Below, one piece after another: positions 14,679 through 22,942 of a stretch of 25,048 nt of DNA. This DNA comes from an uncultured Lachnospiraceae bacterium. GTDB lineage: Bacteria; Bacillota; Clostridia; Lachnospirales; Lachnospiraceae. The notes under the pieces were generated by a model that saw nothing but the letters and a program-made list of their open reading frames with translations, ran no database searches and was not told the origin of the DNA. The stretch lies in contig CAJUHN010000022.1 in NCBI GenBank assembly GCA_910585935.1, positions 1 through 25,048 on the forward strand. The letters run 5' to 3'. Within the stretch, counting starts at the first letter, position 1; the number at the start of each line of letters is the position of its first letter. A program made the position numbers and the translations under genes.

Positions 14679-14716
14679 GCCTATTTAGGGAATTTATACC
14701 AAAACATATTACTTGA

Positions 14717-14740
14717 GCATCAAAGGTTCGCTATGGCAAG
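14717..14740 (-). repeat. Solo fragment H of the structured repeat (3' flank only)
   Basis: Twenty-three of 24 bases match 13301-13324 in copy F, covering the GCATCAAAGG tail, the TTCGCTA block and the first bases of P1. The rest of the element is absent. It shows that the outer tail belongs to the element and that copies decay or recombine. Confidence 0.65.
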
Positions 14741-14877
14741 CGCAACAGTAACGAAATTTTTAAAGCTTTTACCTTTACTTTAAACCTCCCGTTTCTCTAA
14801 AAACAAACAAATCATAAGGCAGAACATTTACAATTTCATAAAACACCTAAAAATTTGCCGTTTCACTTCTCAAATCT

Positions 14878-15060
14878 CAGACTAAATTATGCCTATAAAC
14901 TAGCTTCCTGCGAGGGGCTTATTCCAAAAGAAACCCCTTGGAAGACGTCGGCACTTAGCAAACAGCCCTTTATGGGCTGTGAGCTTAGTACCGTTACGTC
15001 TGGAACGGAGCGAAAGCGCGGTTTCGTTGGAATAAGCCCCTCACAGGAAGCGAACCTTTT
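14878..15060 (+). repeat. Structured repeat copy E (full length, extended terminal helix)
   Basis: RNA sense is plus, converging on the hydA 3' end 22 bases away. P1 is 24 bases long (14904-14927 with 15027-15050) with a single mismatch, and its outer part (CTTCCTG/CAGGAAG) is unlike any other copy. P2 is GAAACC/GGTTTC. P4 is ACAGCCC/GGGCTGT with loop TTTAT. The hairpin loop is GAAA. Read on the minus strand it could help terminate the hydA transcript. Confidence 0.88.
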
Positions 15061-15081
15061 TAACCTTTATTCCTAATACCC

Positions 15082-16824
15082 TTATTTTTCCTCCGATGGC
15101 ATCTTCCACCCATGATGATCCGTATGTAACAATTCATGCGCTCTATTTGACATCGGTCTCTGTAAATATTTTTCATAACATTCTTTAATCGAAGGATTTT
15201 CATGAGAAAAACGAATATTATCTATCGCATCTAGCCCATATAACACTTCCGCTCTCTCCTTAGCAAGCTCTTCTCCTTCCAAAATCGGCTGACCGCCTCC
15301 GCCAGAACATCCTCCGGGACATGCCATAACCTCTACAAAATCATAGTGAACTCTTTTATTCACTATCTCTTTCATCAAACGATCTGTATTCCCTAATCCA
15401 CTCACTACTGCGACTCTGATCTTATTATCTTCTATTGTAAATTCTGCTTCCTTCCACCCATTCATGCCTCTCACTTCTTTAAATGCATCGGGATCTGGAT
15501 TTTCTTTTTTCACGAAATAATACGCTGTCCGAAGTGCAGCTTCCATCACGCCGCCAGTTGCTCCAAATATCACACCTGCACCGCTGCCTATTCCTAAAGG
15601 TAAATCTAACTCCTCTTCTTCTACATCTTGTGGCATAATATGTTCTTCTTTTATTAGTCTGTCTAATTCTCTTGTTGTCAACACAATATCTACATCTTTT
15701 CCATCTCCTGACATCGCATCTTTCATAGTAGGCAGATTAGCTTCCATCTTTTTCGCTAAACATGGCATAATAGAAATACAGACAATATCTGCTGGATCTA
15801 CCCCTAAATAATCCGCATAATAACTCTTCGTAATCGTTCCAAACATCTGCTGTGGAGATTTCGCTGTAGATAATTGATCCACATAATCTGGATATTTTGA
15901 CTTTATAAAACGAACCCAACCCGGACAGCAGGACGTAAACATTGGTTTTTCTTGTGTCTTTCCCTCTGTATATCTCTTTAAAAATTCACTCGCTTCTTCC
16001 ATAATAGTCAAATCTGCGCTGAAATCTGTATCAAAAATATAGGTAAATCCCATTTTCCTAAGTACGGCTGCCAAACGCTTTACTGTTGCATCTTCCTTCT
16101 TTAACCCAAATGCTTCTCCCCACGCAGCTCTTACTGCTGGTGCGATTTGTACTACCGTAATTTTTCTCTCATCAGAAAGTGCTTTCATCACTTTTCCGAT
16201 ATCATCTCTCTCATGCAGTGCTCCAACTGGACAGTGAGTGATACATTGTCCACATAAAGAACAATCCGCCTCGTCAATTCTTAAGTTTTGTGATACATCT
16301 ACGGTAGTTCTAGAACCTGTATTTGCCACATCCCAAATATGTAATCCCTGAATTTTATCACAGACTTGTACACATCGCATACATTTAATACATTTTGCAA
16401 AATCTTTCACTAAAGGAAAACCCTTCACCCATTTTCTGTTCTCTAAATGGCGTGGAAATGGGATATCTATAATTCCTAAATCATTTGCCACTTTTTGAAG
16501 AGCACAGTTTCCGCTCCGAATACAATAAGAACACTGACAATCATGTTGTGATAAAATTAACTGTACATTGGTTTTTCTAGTTTGTCTAACTTTTGGGCTG
16601 TTGGTATAGACTTCCATTCCTTCTTCTACAGGAGTGTTACAAGCTGCTGTCAATTTATCACAGCCTTTTACTTCTACGATACAGACACGGCAAGCGCCGA
16701 TTTCATTTAAACCTTTCCAATAGCAGAGGGTTGGAATATTGATTTTTGCTTGTTTTGCTGCTTCTAGAATTGTAGTACCCTCTGAAACCTCTACTTGTAT
16801 TCCATCGATCCATACTTTTACCAT
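15082..16824 (-). CDS. hydA: [FeFe] hydrogenase, modular catalytic subunit
   Basis: Cytoplasmic iron-only hydrogenase of 580 residues that interconverts protons and H2. In order: an N-terminal [2Fe-2S] domain (Cys34, 45, 48, 62); a His-Cys [4Fe-4S] site (His94, Cys98, 101, 107); two ferredoxin-type [4Fe-4S] clusters (CIKCMRCVQVC and CSLCGQCITHC); the H-cluster domain with L1 TSCCPGW (about 297), L2 MPCLAKKMEA (about 352) and L3 MACPGGCSGGGGQP (about 498); and a short small-subunit-like C-terminal tail. All cluster ligands are present, so it should be active. Its ATG overlaps the upstream flavoprotein stop by seven bases, which implies a two-subunit complex. No NuoE, complete NuoF or HydEFG maturase gene is present here. 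Pairing with a GltD-like subunit recalls the 'glutamate synthase-linked' group A2 of hydrogenase classifications. Confidence 0.93.
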   Translation of the reverse strand: MVKVWIDGIQVEVSEGTTILEAAKQAKINIPTLCYWKGLNEIGACRVCIVEVKGCDKLTAACNTPVEEGMEVYTNSPKVRQTRKTNVQLILSQHDCQCSYCIRSGNCALQKVANDLGIIDIPFPRHLENRKWVKGFPLVKDFAKCIKCMRCVQVCDKIQGLHIWDVANTGSRTTVDVSQNLRIDEADCSLCGQCITHCPVGALHERDDIGKVMKALSDERKITVVQIAPAVRAAWGEAFGLKKEDATVKRLAAVLRKMGFTYIFDTDFSADLTIMEEASEFLKRYTEGKTQEKPMFTSCCPGWVRFIKSKYPDYVDQLSTAKSPQQMFGTITKSYYADYLGVDPADIVCISIMPCLAKKMEANLPTMKDAMSGDGKDVDIVLTTRELDRLIKEEHIMPQDVEEEELDLPLGIGSGAGVIFGATGGVMEAALRTAYYFVKKENPDPDAFKEVRGMNGWKEAEFTIEDNKIRVAVVSGLGNTDRLMKEIVNKRVHYDFVEVMACPGGCSGGGGQPILEGEELAKERAEVLYGLDAIDNIRFSHENPSIKECYEKYLQRPMSNRAHELLHTDHHGWKMPSEEK

Positions 16825-18656
16825 TTTTCCACTCTCCCTCCTTTAAATACACCATAACCGAAATGGTCACAGCGCAGACACCGGCTACATTCTTGCATCG
16901 CTTCTTCTTCTGTCATCGGACATTCTACTAATTCAAAATCCTTTCCTCTTTCCGCCGCATTTCTCTCTTTCATATTCACTCGTCCCATCGGCGGTTTATC
17001 TTTTACTTGGATATCTGGAATCTCTACATCAGCTTGTATAAAATGATGGAATCCTAAATCAGCATCAATATTGGCAGCGGCTACTTTTCCAGCAGCAATC
17101 GCACGGATTACAGTAGCAGGTCCTGTCACACAATCTCCACCTGCATAGATTCCCGGAATATCCTTGATACCACTCCAATTCAATGCATCAATGACTCCTC
17201 GTTTTACTGGAATTCCATGTGCTTCAAATACTTTTGATTCAATTCCTTGTCCAATCGCAACAATTACCATATCGCAAGGAATTTTTTTCTCTTCTTGATG
17301 TGATTCAGAAGGTCTAGGTCTTCTGGTAGCTTCTTCTACTGATCCAATCTTCTGTGGTTTTATATAAACTCCTGTCACATTTCCTTCTTCATCTTTTTCA
17401 ATACGTAAAGGTTTACAAAGTTCTAATACTTCACATCCTTCTTCGATAGCACCTTCTACCTCTTCTCTCTGTGCTGTCATATCAATTTTTCTTCTACGGT
17501 ATACTATCTGTACTTTTTTTGCTCCCAGACGAACAGAAGAACGAGCTACGTCCATAGCAACATTTCCACCACCGATGACTACAATATTCTTTCCAGTGAA
17601 ATCTGGATATTCATCATCTCCGATGCTTCTTAATAATTCCACTGCAGACAGAACTCCTTTTGCGTCTTCTCCTTCTATTCCAATTTTCTTATCAATATGT
17701 GCTCCAATCGCAATATAAACAGCATCAAATTGATTCCGAAGCTCTATAATAGTAGGATTTTCTCCTACTGCAACTCCTGTTTTCACTTCTATTCCAACAG
17801 ATAATAGATTTTGAATCTCTTCATCTAATACTTTTCTAGGAAGACGATAGTTCGGGATACCATAACGTAACATTCCTCCTAATTGTTTTCTCTGTTCAAA
17901 AATGGTAACTTTATGTCCCATCAATGCGAGATAATAAGCAGCACTTATTCCACCCGGTCCTCCGCCAATGACTGCTATTTTCTTTCCTGTATCTTCTGCT
18001 TTTTTAGGAACTGGCACAAATCCTGCATTATCCACCGCAAATCTCTTTAGACCTCTTATATTGATAGAATCATCTGTCATATTTCTGCGGCATCTCGCTT
18101 CGCAAGGGTGTTCACAGATCAGGGCACAAACAGCAGGCATAGGATTGTCTTTTCGGATGAGTCTAACTGCATCTGCATATCTCTTTTGCCCCACTAAAGC
18201 GATATATCCCGGAATATCCACACCGGCTGGACAGAGTGCAACACAAGGCACAGGTTGATTCAATTCACAGGTACATCTTCCTCGAAGAATATGTTCTTCA
18301 TAGTCATCTCGGAATCCTTTCACCCCTCGAAGCACCATTTTTGCAGCTTCATATCCTACCGCACAATCCGCAGCTTCATAAATACTTTTCGCAGTAGTTT
18401 CAATTAAATCAATCGTTTCTAATTCTGCCTCTCCATCTAATACAGATTCTAACAGTTTTTCCAGTTGTTCTAACCCCACACGGCAAGGAACACACTTTCC
18501 ACAAGACTGTGCCAGACACATTTTCAAAAAAGAAGCAGATAAATCTACGGGACATAATCCCGGAGGGCTGGCAATAATTCGGCGCTCTAAATCCTTATAC
18601 AGACCTTCAATCGTCGTCTGCGCCTCATTCTGTGTTGCTATTGTTAATCTACTCAT
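16818..18656 (-). CDS. GltD-like NAD(P)H/FAD oxidoreductase with N-terminal NuoF-type Fe-S domain
   Basis: A 612-residue electron-transfer flavoprotein. Residues about 40-115 form the iron-sulfur domain of NuoF-type subunits (SCGKCVPCR, Cys52/55/58, and Cys98), without the FMN/NADH-binding domain of NuoF. Then comes a GltD-like module: a Cys-rich [4Fe-4S] region (CTCELNQPVPCVALCPAG...CEHPCEARC, about 125-190), FAD-binding IGGGPGGISAAYY (about 229), NAD(P)-binding IGGGNVAMDVARS (about 360) and a C-terminal ECSRCLRCD Cys motif. It probably moves electrons between NAD(P)H and the HydA clusters, and may bifurcate them; that is inference. GGAAAGGAG precedes the ATG. It begins 41 bases after the DHHW gene, so it may be read through from that operon. 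Relatives include NfnB/StnB-type transhydrogenase subunits. Confidence 0.88.
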   Translation of the reverse strand: MSRLTIATQNEAQTTIEGLYKDLERRIIASPPGLCPVDLSASFLKMCLAQSCGKCVPCRVGLEQLEKLLESVLDGEAELETIDLIETTAKSIYEAADCAVGYEAAKMVLRGVKGFRDDYEEHILRGRCTCELNQPVPCVALCPAGVDIPGYIALVGQKRYADAVRLIRKDNPMPAVCALICEHPCEARCRRNMTDDSINIRGLKRFAVDNAGFVPVPKKAEDTGKKIAVIGGGPGGISAAYYLALMGHKVTIFEQRKQLGGMLRYGIPNYRLPRKVLDEEIQNLLSVGIEVKTGVAVGENPTIIELRNQFDAVYIAIGAHIDKKIGIEGEDAKGVLSAVELLRSIGDDEYPDFTGKNIVVIGGGNVAMDVARSSVRLGAKKVQIVYRRRKIDMTAQREEVEGAIEEGCEVLELCKPLRIEKDEEGNVTGVYIKPQKIGSVEEATRRPRPSESHQEEKKIPCDMVIVAIGQGIESKVFEAHGIPVKRGVIDALNWSGIKDIPGIYAGGDCVTGPATVIRAIAAGKVAAANIDADLGFHHFIQADVEIPDIQVKDKPPMGRVNMKERNAAERGKDFELVECPMTEEEAMQECSRCLRCDHFGYGVFKGGRVEKW

Positions 18657-18670
18657 TCTTTCTCCTTTCC

Positions 18671-18685
18671 ATAGTCATTGACTAT
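18671..18685. repeat. 15-bp palindrome between the DHHW gene and the hydrogenase operon
   Basis: ATAGTCA-T-TGACTAT sits in the 41-base gap just before the SD of the GltD-like gene. Such a symmetrical site could bind a dimeric regulator or form a small hairpin near the ribosome binding site. No T-run follows, so it is not a normal terminator. Confidence 0.4.
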
Positions 18686-18697
18686 ATAAAAATTTGT

Positions 18698-19825
18698 TTA
18701 ATAAATACCTCCTACTCCCAAATCGCTGTCTATTGTATTCATATTATATAATACTAAGACATCTTTTATTTTTTTATTTTGATTGATAAACTCACTAATG
18801 GCATCTTTATAATATCTGGTATCCACTACATATATCTTTTTATAATGTTCTGCTAAAAATGGTACAAAACAATTCGCAAAACTATCTTTAATCACTACGA
18901 TTTCCTCTTCACTTTTTGCATCATAGCTCGTGATGTCAATAAATGGATGAATATTATTTAAAAAGAAGGAATATTGATCTTTTTTTTCTAAATAAGAATA
19001 TTCATAAAAAGAATCGGAAATCTCACCACTATCTTGGTAATTCACTTCTACTTTTTGATTTGGCATCTCAAAAATTACAATTTCATCTCCTGCTACAGAA
19101 TAATCATTTACTTTAGAATAAATTGTTCCTTTAAAATCATCTGAAACAACGCTGACTTGATACTCTTCTATTCCTTTTGCTGAAAATCCCTTCGCTTTTG
19201 CGAACTCTTGATATGCAAAATAAGCTCCATAAGTAGTCCAATGATGATCTAATTTATAAAATAAAGGAAATTCTTCTTTTTTTTCTAATAATGCTTCTGA
19301 AACATCAATCATTCCAGAAATTTCACTGGAAAGATAATGAAAATTCTCCATCTGTCTATTATCTTCTACAAATGGTGGCAATTTTTCTTGATAAATACTG
19401 ATTGCCGTAGGTATCAACATAAAAGACACTTCTGCATTTTCTATTTTTTCAGCAAATGTGTTAAAAGTGTTTATAATTTTTTCATTTTGAAGCGGAAGCT
19501 GATATTTTTCAATAAAGTATCCATCTTTTCCGAGATAAACATCATTAATCTCTCTTTTTCCTAATGATTTTTCAAACCCTGTCTTAAACCCCATAAAAAA
19601 ATCTCTATTTGAGAAATGATCTGCTAGATAACTCTCTAAATCTTTTGTAAAACTTCCATTTTTTAAGTTCTGAAAAGAAAATGTGGGAAATTTTTCTAAA
19701 TATCTATTTTCTTTTACAGAAAATTCTACTTTTTTATTGATGAAAAAGCCGACAGAGAAAAAAAGAATAATTCCAGCCAAACAAAAACTTATTATAGTTT
19801 CTATTCGTATCTCATGTTTTTTCAT
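18698..19825 (-). CDS. DHHW-family protein (AlgX/AlgJ-like, polymer O-acetylation)
   Basis: A 375-residue protein with one N-terminal membrane anchor (about 12-29, ISFCLAGIILFFSVGFFI) and an extracellular SGNH-like domain. Diagnostic motifs are FYKLDHHWTTYGAY (about 190, the DHHW signature with the catalytic Asp-His pair) and VIKDSFANCFVPF (about 311, nucleophile Ser), plus the early YLADHFSNRDFF block. Family members accept acetyl groups from an MBOAT partner and place them on polysaccharide. It follows the MBOAT gene by 93 bases on the same strand, which supports that role. The nature of the polymer is not shown here, because no glycosyltransferase is in the window. Confidence 0.88.
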   Translation of the reverse strand: MKKHEIRIETIISFCLAGIILFFSVGFFINKKVEFSVKENRYLEKFPTFSFQNLKNGSFTKDLESYLADHFSNRDFFMGFKTGFEKSLGKREINDVYLGKDGYFIEKYQLPLQNEKIINTFNTFAEKIENAEVSFMLIPTAISIYQEKLPPFVEDNRQMENFHYLSSEISGMIDVSEALLEKKEEFPLFYKLDHHWTTYGAYFAYQEFAKAKGFSAKGIEEYQVSVVSDDFKGTIYSKVNDYSVAGDEIVIFEMPNQKVEVNYQDSGEISDSFYEYSYLEKKDQYSFFLNNIHPFIDITSYDAKSEEEIVVIKDSFANCFVPFLAEHYKKIYVVDTRYYKDAISEFINQNKKIKDVLVLYNMNTIDSDLGVGGIY

Positions 19826-19918
19826 TTTACCTCTCCATTCTGATCTGATCCAATTTTTACATATCTTTTCTATCTATTTTTTCAAAATCATATTATTTTA
19901 AATTAATATCATATTTTA

Positions 19919-21337
19919 TCAAAATCTAAAATATAAAAATGGATTATAAGTATCTCCCACTAAATAAGCCGTAGTCAATAAAAATAATGCGATATAACAA
20001 ACAGCACATATCGCTTTTATCACATCTTTTTTTCGTTTTGTCTGTATCTGTTCTATCTTTTTTTGCAACCATGGATAAATGGGAGCAGATAATAACACCG
20101 CAACGATTAATAAAACACCATAATTCATCAGATAATATAAGATTTCTGTTCCAAAGATAGGATTTTTTGCTATTCCAAATAAAAAAGTGAGATATTCGCC
20201 AAGTTTTCCCATATCATCAAATACAAAAATGGTAAATCCAAATACTACAATCCAGATAGCATAAATATGTTGAAAAAAAGCTGGCAGCTTTGCTAATTTT
20301 TTCCCCCATACATACTTTTCTAATGTTAATAATATGCCATAATATACACCCCATAGAATAAAGTTCCACGCTGCTCCATGCCACAAACCTGTCAAAAACC
20401 AGACAACGGCGATATTTCTTAGATGCTTTCCTATTCCCACCCGATTTCCTCCAAGTGGAATATAAATATAATCCCGAAACCAAGTAGATAGAGAAATATG
20501 CCACCGCCTCCAAAAATCTGTCACTGATTTTGCAATTAATGGATAATTAAAATTTTCCAAATAGTGAAATCCTAACATTTTTCCCATGCCAATTGCCATA
20601 TCACTATAAGCGCTGAAATCAAAATAAAGTTGAAGTGTAAAAGAAATCGCTCCCAACCACGCAGTTGTTACTGATATTGTTTCATATGAAAGCCCTCGAA
20701 TATTTTCCCATAAAGCTCCCATATTATTTGCAATTAATACTTTTTTAAATAATCCCTGCATAAACCGCAGTAAGCCATCAGAAAACCCATCTCTTGTGAT
20801 TTCTCGATGATGTAATTCTTCTCTTACAGTACTAAAACGCACAATAGGTCCTGCTATTAATTGTGGAAACATAGAAACATAGGTCAAATAGGTAAAATAA
20901 TTCTTTTCCACTTCTACTTCTTTTTTATATAAATCTATGCTATAACTCATAGTCTGAAAAGTAAAAAAGCTGATTCCTATTGGTAGTCCAAGACCTAATG
21001 GCTTGATAGAAAGATTTCCAATTTGATTTATCGTTTCTATAAAAAAGTCTGCGTATTTAAAAAATCCCAACATAGATAGATTGATAAAAACGGAAAAAAG
21101 TAAAAATATTTTCCGCTTTTTCTTTGTATCACCAAATTTCGTCATCAGAAGCCCATTTCCATAGTCAACCGCTGAAGCAAATATCATTAATAAAATATAG
21201 ACGGGTTCTCCCCACGCATAAAATACTAAGCTGAACAAAAGTAAAATATAATTTTTCCATCTTTTGGGCATAATATAATAAAAAATCAAAAATATTGGAA
21301 AAAAGAAAAACAAAAACGGGATGCTGCTAAAAACCAT
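19919..21337 (-). CDS. MBOAT-family membrane O-acyltransferase (AlgI/DltB-like)
   Basis: A 472-residue polytopic membrane protein, normal length for AlgI-type MBOAT. Seen in order: FFFPIFLIFYYIMPKRWKN at the N-terminus, GISFFTFQTMSYSIDLYKKEVE (about 120), FPQLIAGPIVRF (about 160), YFDFSAYSDMAIGMGKMLGF (about 240), SVTDFWRRWHISLSTWFRDYIYIPLGGNR (about 275), and LTGLWHGAAWNFILWG with the conserved catalytic His (about 320). It would pass an acetyl group from cytoplasmic acetyl-CoA across the membrane to partner proteins, here plausibly the DHHW and SGNH proteins of the same operon. Start ATG has GGGGGAG upstream and lies 10 bases after the DUF4358 gene. Confidence 0.93.
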   Translation of the reverse strand: MVFSSIPFLFFFFPIFLIFYYIMPKRWKNYILLLFSLVFYAWGEPVYILLMIFASAVDYGNGLLMTKFGDTKKKRKIFLLFSVFINLSMLGFFKYADFFIETINQIGNLSIKPLGLGLPIGISFFTFQTMSYSIDLYKKEVEVEKNYFTYLTYVSMFPQLIAGPIVRFSTVREELHHREITRDGFSDGLLRFMQGLFKKVLIANNMGALWENIRGLSYETISVTTAWLGAISFTLQLYFDFSAYSDMAIGMGKMLGFHYLENFNYPLIAKSVTDFWRRWHISLSTWFRDYIYIPLGGNRVGIGKHLRNIAVVWFLTGLWHGAAWNFILWGVYYGILLTLEKYVWGKKLAKLPAFFQHIYAIWIVVFGFTIFVFDDMGKLGEYLTFLFGIAKNPIFGTEILYYLMNYGVLLIVAVLLSAPIYPWLQKKIEQIQTKRKKDVIKAICAVCYIALFLLTTAYLVGDTYNPFLYFRF

Positions 21338-21347
21338 GTCGCTCCCC

Positions 21348-21848
21348 CTATGATATATATTTTTCTATTATGCCATTGATTGTTTGGGCATCATTAGAAA
21401 TGATTAAATAAATATAAGAATCAGAAGTTTTTATTTCACTCTTTTCTACAATTTTAAATTGCTCTGGAAGATAATTTTCTAATTCCGACTTTTTATGTTC
21501 TATCATGGTTTCTAGTGCTTCTTTCATTGTATCTATATCATTAGTATCTTTTACTTTCATTATGATAATGGTATCCGCATAGATAACCTCTTGTGCATTA
21601 ACAAAGATATATTCTTCTAATTTACTTAAATCAATTCCAAAATAATTTGCAATATAATTATCATTTAAAGTTACCATTTCTGGAAGCTCTACCTCATTAG
21701 TAATTTCTGTATAAATATCCTCTAATGACTTCTTTTCTATATTTTCTTGTGATATATCTGTATCCTTTTCCTTTGTATTTTGACAGCCTGCTAATAGTGA
21801 TACTGCTATTAAAAAGCTAAAAACTGTTGCTATCCATGCTTTTCTCAT
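21348..21848 (-). CDS. DUF4358-type lipoprotein
   Basis: A 166-residue lipoprotein with signal peptide and lipobox LLAGC (Cys22), followed by a Lys/Asp/Glu linker and a small folded domain of about 110 residues. The blocks EMVTLNDNYIANYFGID, EYIFVNAQEVIYADTIIIMKVKD and SYIYLIISNDA match my recollection of DUF4358, a Firmicutes family often beside MBOAT and SGNH genes. Its biochemical role is unknown; anchoring or regulating the acetylation complex at the outer face of the membrane is a guess from context. AAAGGAG precedes the ATG. Confidence 0.8.
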   Translation of the reverse strand: MRKAWIATVFSFLIAVSLLAGCQNTKEKDTDISQENIEKKSLEDIYTEITNEVELPEMVTLNDNYIANYFGIDLSKLEEYIFVNAQEVIYADTIIIMKVKDTNDIDTMKEALETMIEHKKSELENYLPEQFKIVEKSEIKTSDSYIYLIISNDAQTINGIIEKYIS

Positions 21849-21898
21849 CTGATTTTCTCCTTTAACTCTCTATTCCACTACTATTTTTTATTTACTGG

Positions 21899-22942
21899 CT
21901 ATTGTGCAACTGTTTCTGGTGATGTTTCTTCTAATATTTCTTCTGGTATTTCTACAATCCAACCACTTGCATATGCTCTTAACACCTTTGTCCAAACTTC
22001 ATAGGCAGCATTTGTCTGATGCACATAATTATCACTACAATATTCTTCTTTTAATCCTCCATCTTCTCCTATCAAAAAATCTGCTATATTAATAAATCCT
22101 GCCTCTTGTGTAGTTTTACAATATTCCTTAACAGCATCATTTAATAAACGAATATTTGTATTATTTAAATCTTCTAATTGACTTTCCGCTTTCATATAAG
22201 TGGTACTAATTACAAAAATTTCAACATCTGGATTCACTTCTTTTATCTTTGTAATCAATTCTATATAATTTGAAGTGGCTAATTCCACCGTTTCCATTCC
22301 TAAATCATTTAATCCAAAACACAAAAATATTCTTTTCGCTCCTGTCATCGCAATAGAATCCCAAATTCTCCTCTGTTCTCCCTGATAGATAGGATGAATA
22401 CTATCCTTTGATACTGGTGACAATGCCATTCTCAATGAATAACTTCCTGATACTAAAAACTCTGGCTCTCCTAAAAATTCTGGTTCTTGATTCATACAAT
22501 AATTTCGATATCCCATCATCACCGAGTCTCCTACAAAAACAGAATTTTGAAAAAAACTATCCGCATCTGGCTCAAATACAAAATAATCTGCTGAAGCAGG
22601 AATGACATCATAATTAGAAGTAGTTGGTTCTATTGCTGTTGTGGTTGTTTCTATCTCCATTACTGTAGGAAAAGTTGCAGCTATATTTTCTGTAGTCATT
22701 TCTTCTTTTTGTTCAACCTCTGTAGTTGGCTCTTCCCTCTGCTCATCTCCCGATTCTACCTCTACACTCTGCTGTAAAGTATCATTTACTTCTCCTGTTC
22801 CTTCTCTCATTTTTATAATTTTATAAAAATAAATGCCTCCAATTCCCACTCCTATACATGCTAATAACCCAATTGTAAAGGACATCTTCCTTTTTCTTTT
22901 TTTTCTTCTTTTTTCTGCTCTATTTTTTTTAAAATCTAACAT
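21899..22942 (-). CDS. Membrane-anchored SGNH/GDSL hydrolase
   Basis: A 347-residue protein. A very basic N-terminus (KKNRAEKRRKKRKRK) precedes one membrane helix (about 22-41). A Thr/Glu-rich spacer of about 75 residues (EVEQKEEMTTENIAAT and similar) follows, then an SGNH domain from about 120. Catalytic blocks are FVGDSVMMGY (Ser140), CFGLNDLG (Asn212) and SDNYVHQTNAAY (Asp and His, about 310-314). It probably transfers or removes acetyl groups on a cell-surface polymer together with the MBOAT and DHHW proteins. Its ATG overlaps the dapF stop by seven bases and uses the GGAG inside dapF codons, so the two are translationally coupled although functionally unrelated. Confidence 0.88.
   Translation of the reverse strand: MLDFKKNRAEKRRKKRKRKMSFTIGLLACIGVGIGGIYFYKIIKMREGTGEVNDTLQQSVEVESGDEQREEPTTEVEQKEEMTTENIAATFPTVMEIETTTTAIEPTTSNYDVIPASADYFVFEPDADSFFQNSVFVGDSVMMGYRNYCMNQEPEFLGEPEFLVSGSYSLRMALSPVSKDSIHPIYQGEQRRIWDSIAMTGAKRIFLCFGLNDLGMETVELATSNYIELITKIKEVNPDVEIFVISTTYMKAESQLEDLNNTNIRLLNDAVKEYCKTTQEAGFINIADFLIGEDGGLKEEYCSDNYVHQTNAAYEVWTKVLRAYASGWIVEIPEEILEETSPETVAQ

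Noticed and set aside
14592..15076. Two plus-strand ORFs, one within repeat E
   Set aside because: One covers the promoter of the His/Cys gene and the other is formed by the repeat itself; neither has a ribosome binding site.
15737..15919. 60-codon ORF inside hydA
   Set aside because: It is an alternative frame within the well-supported hydrogenase gene.
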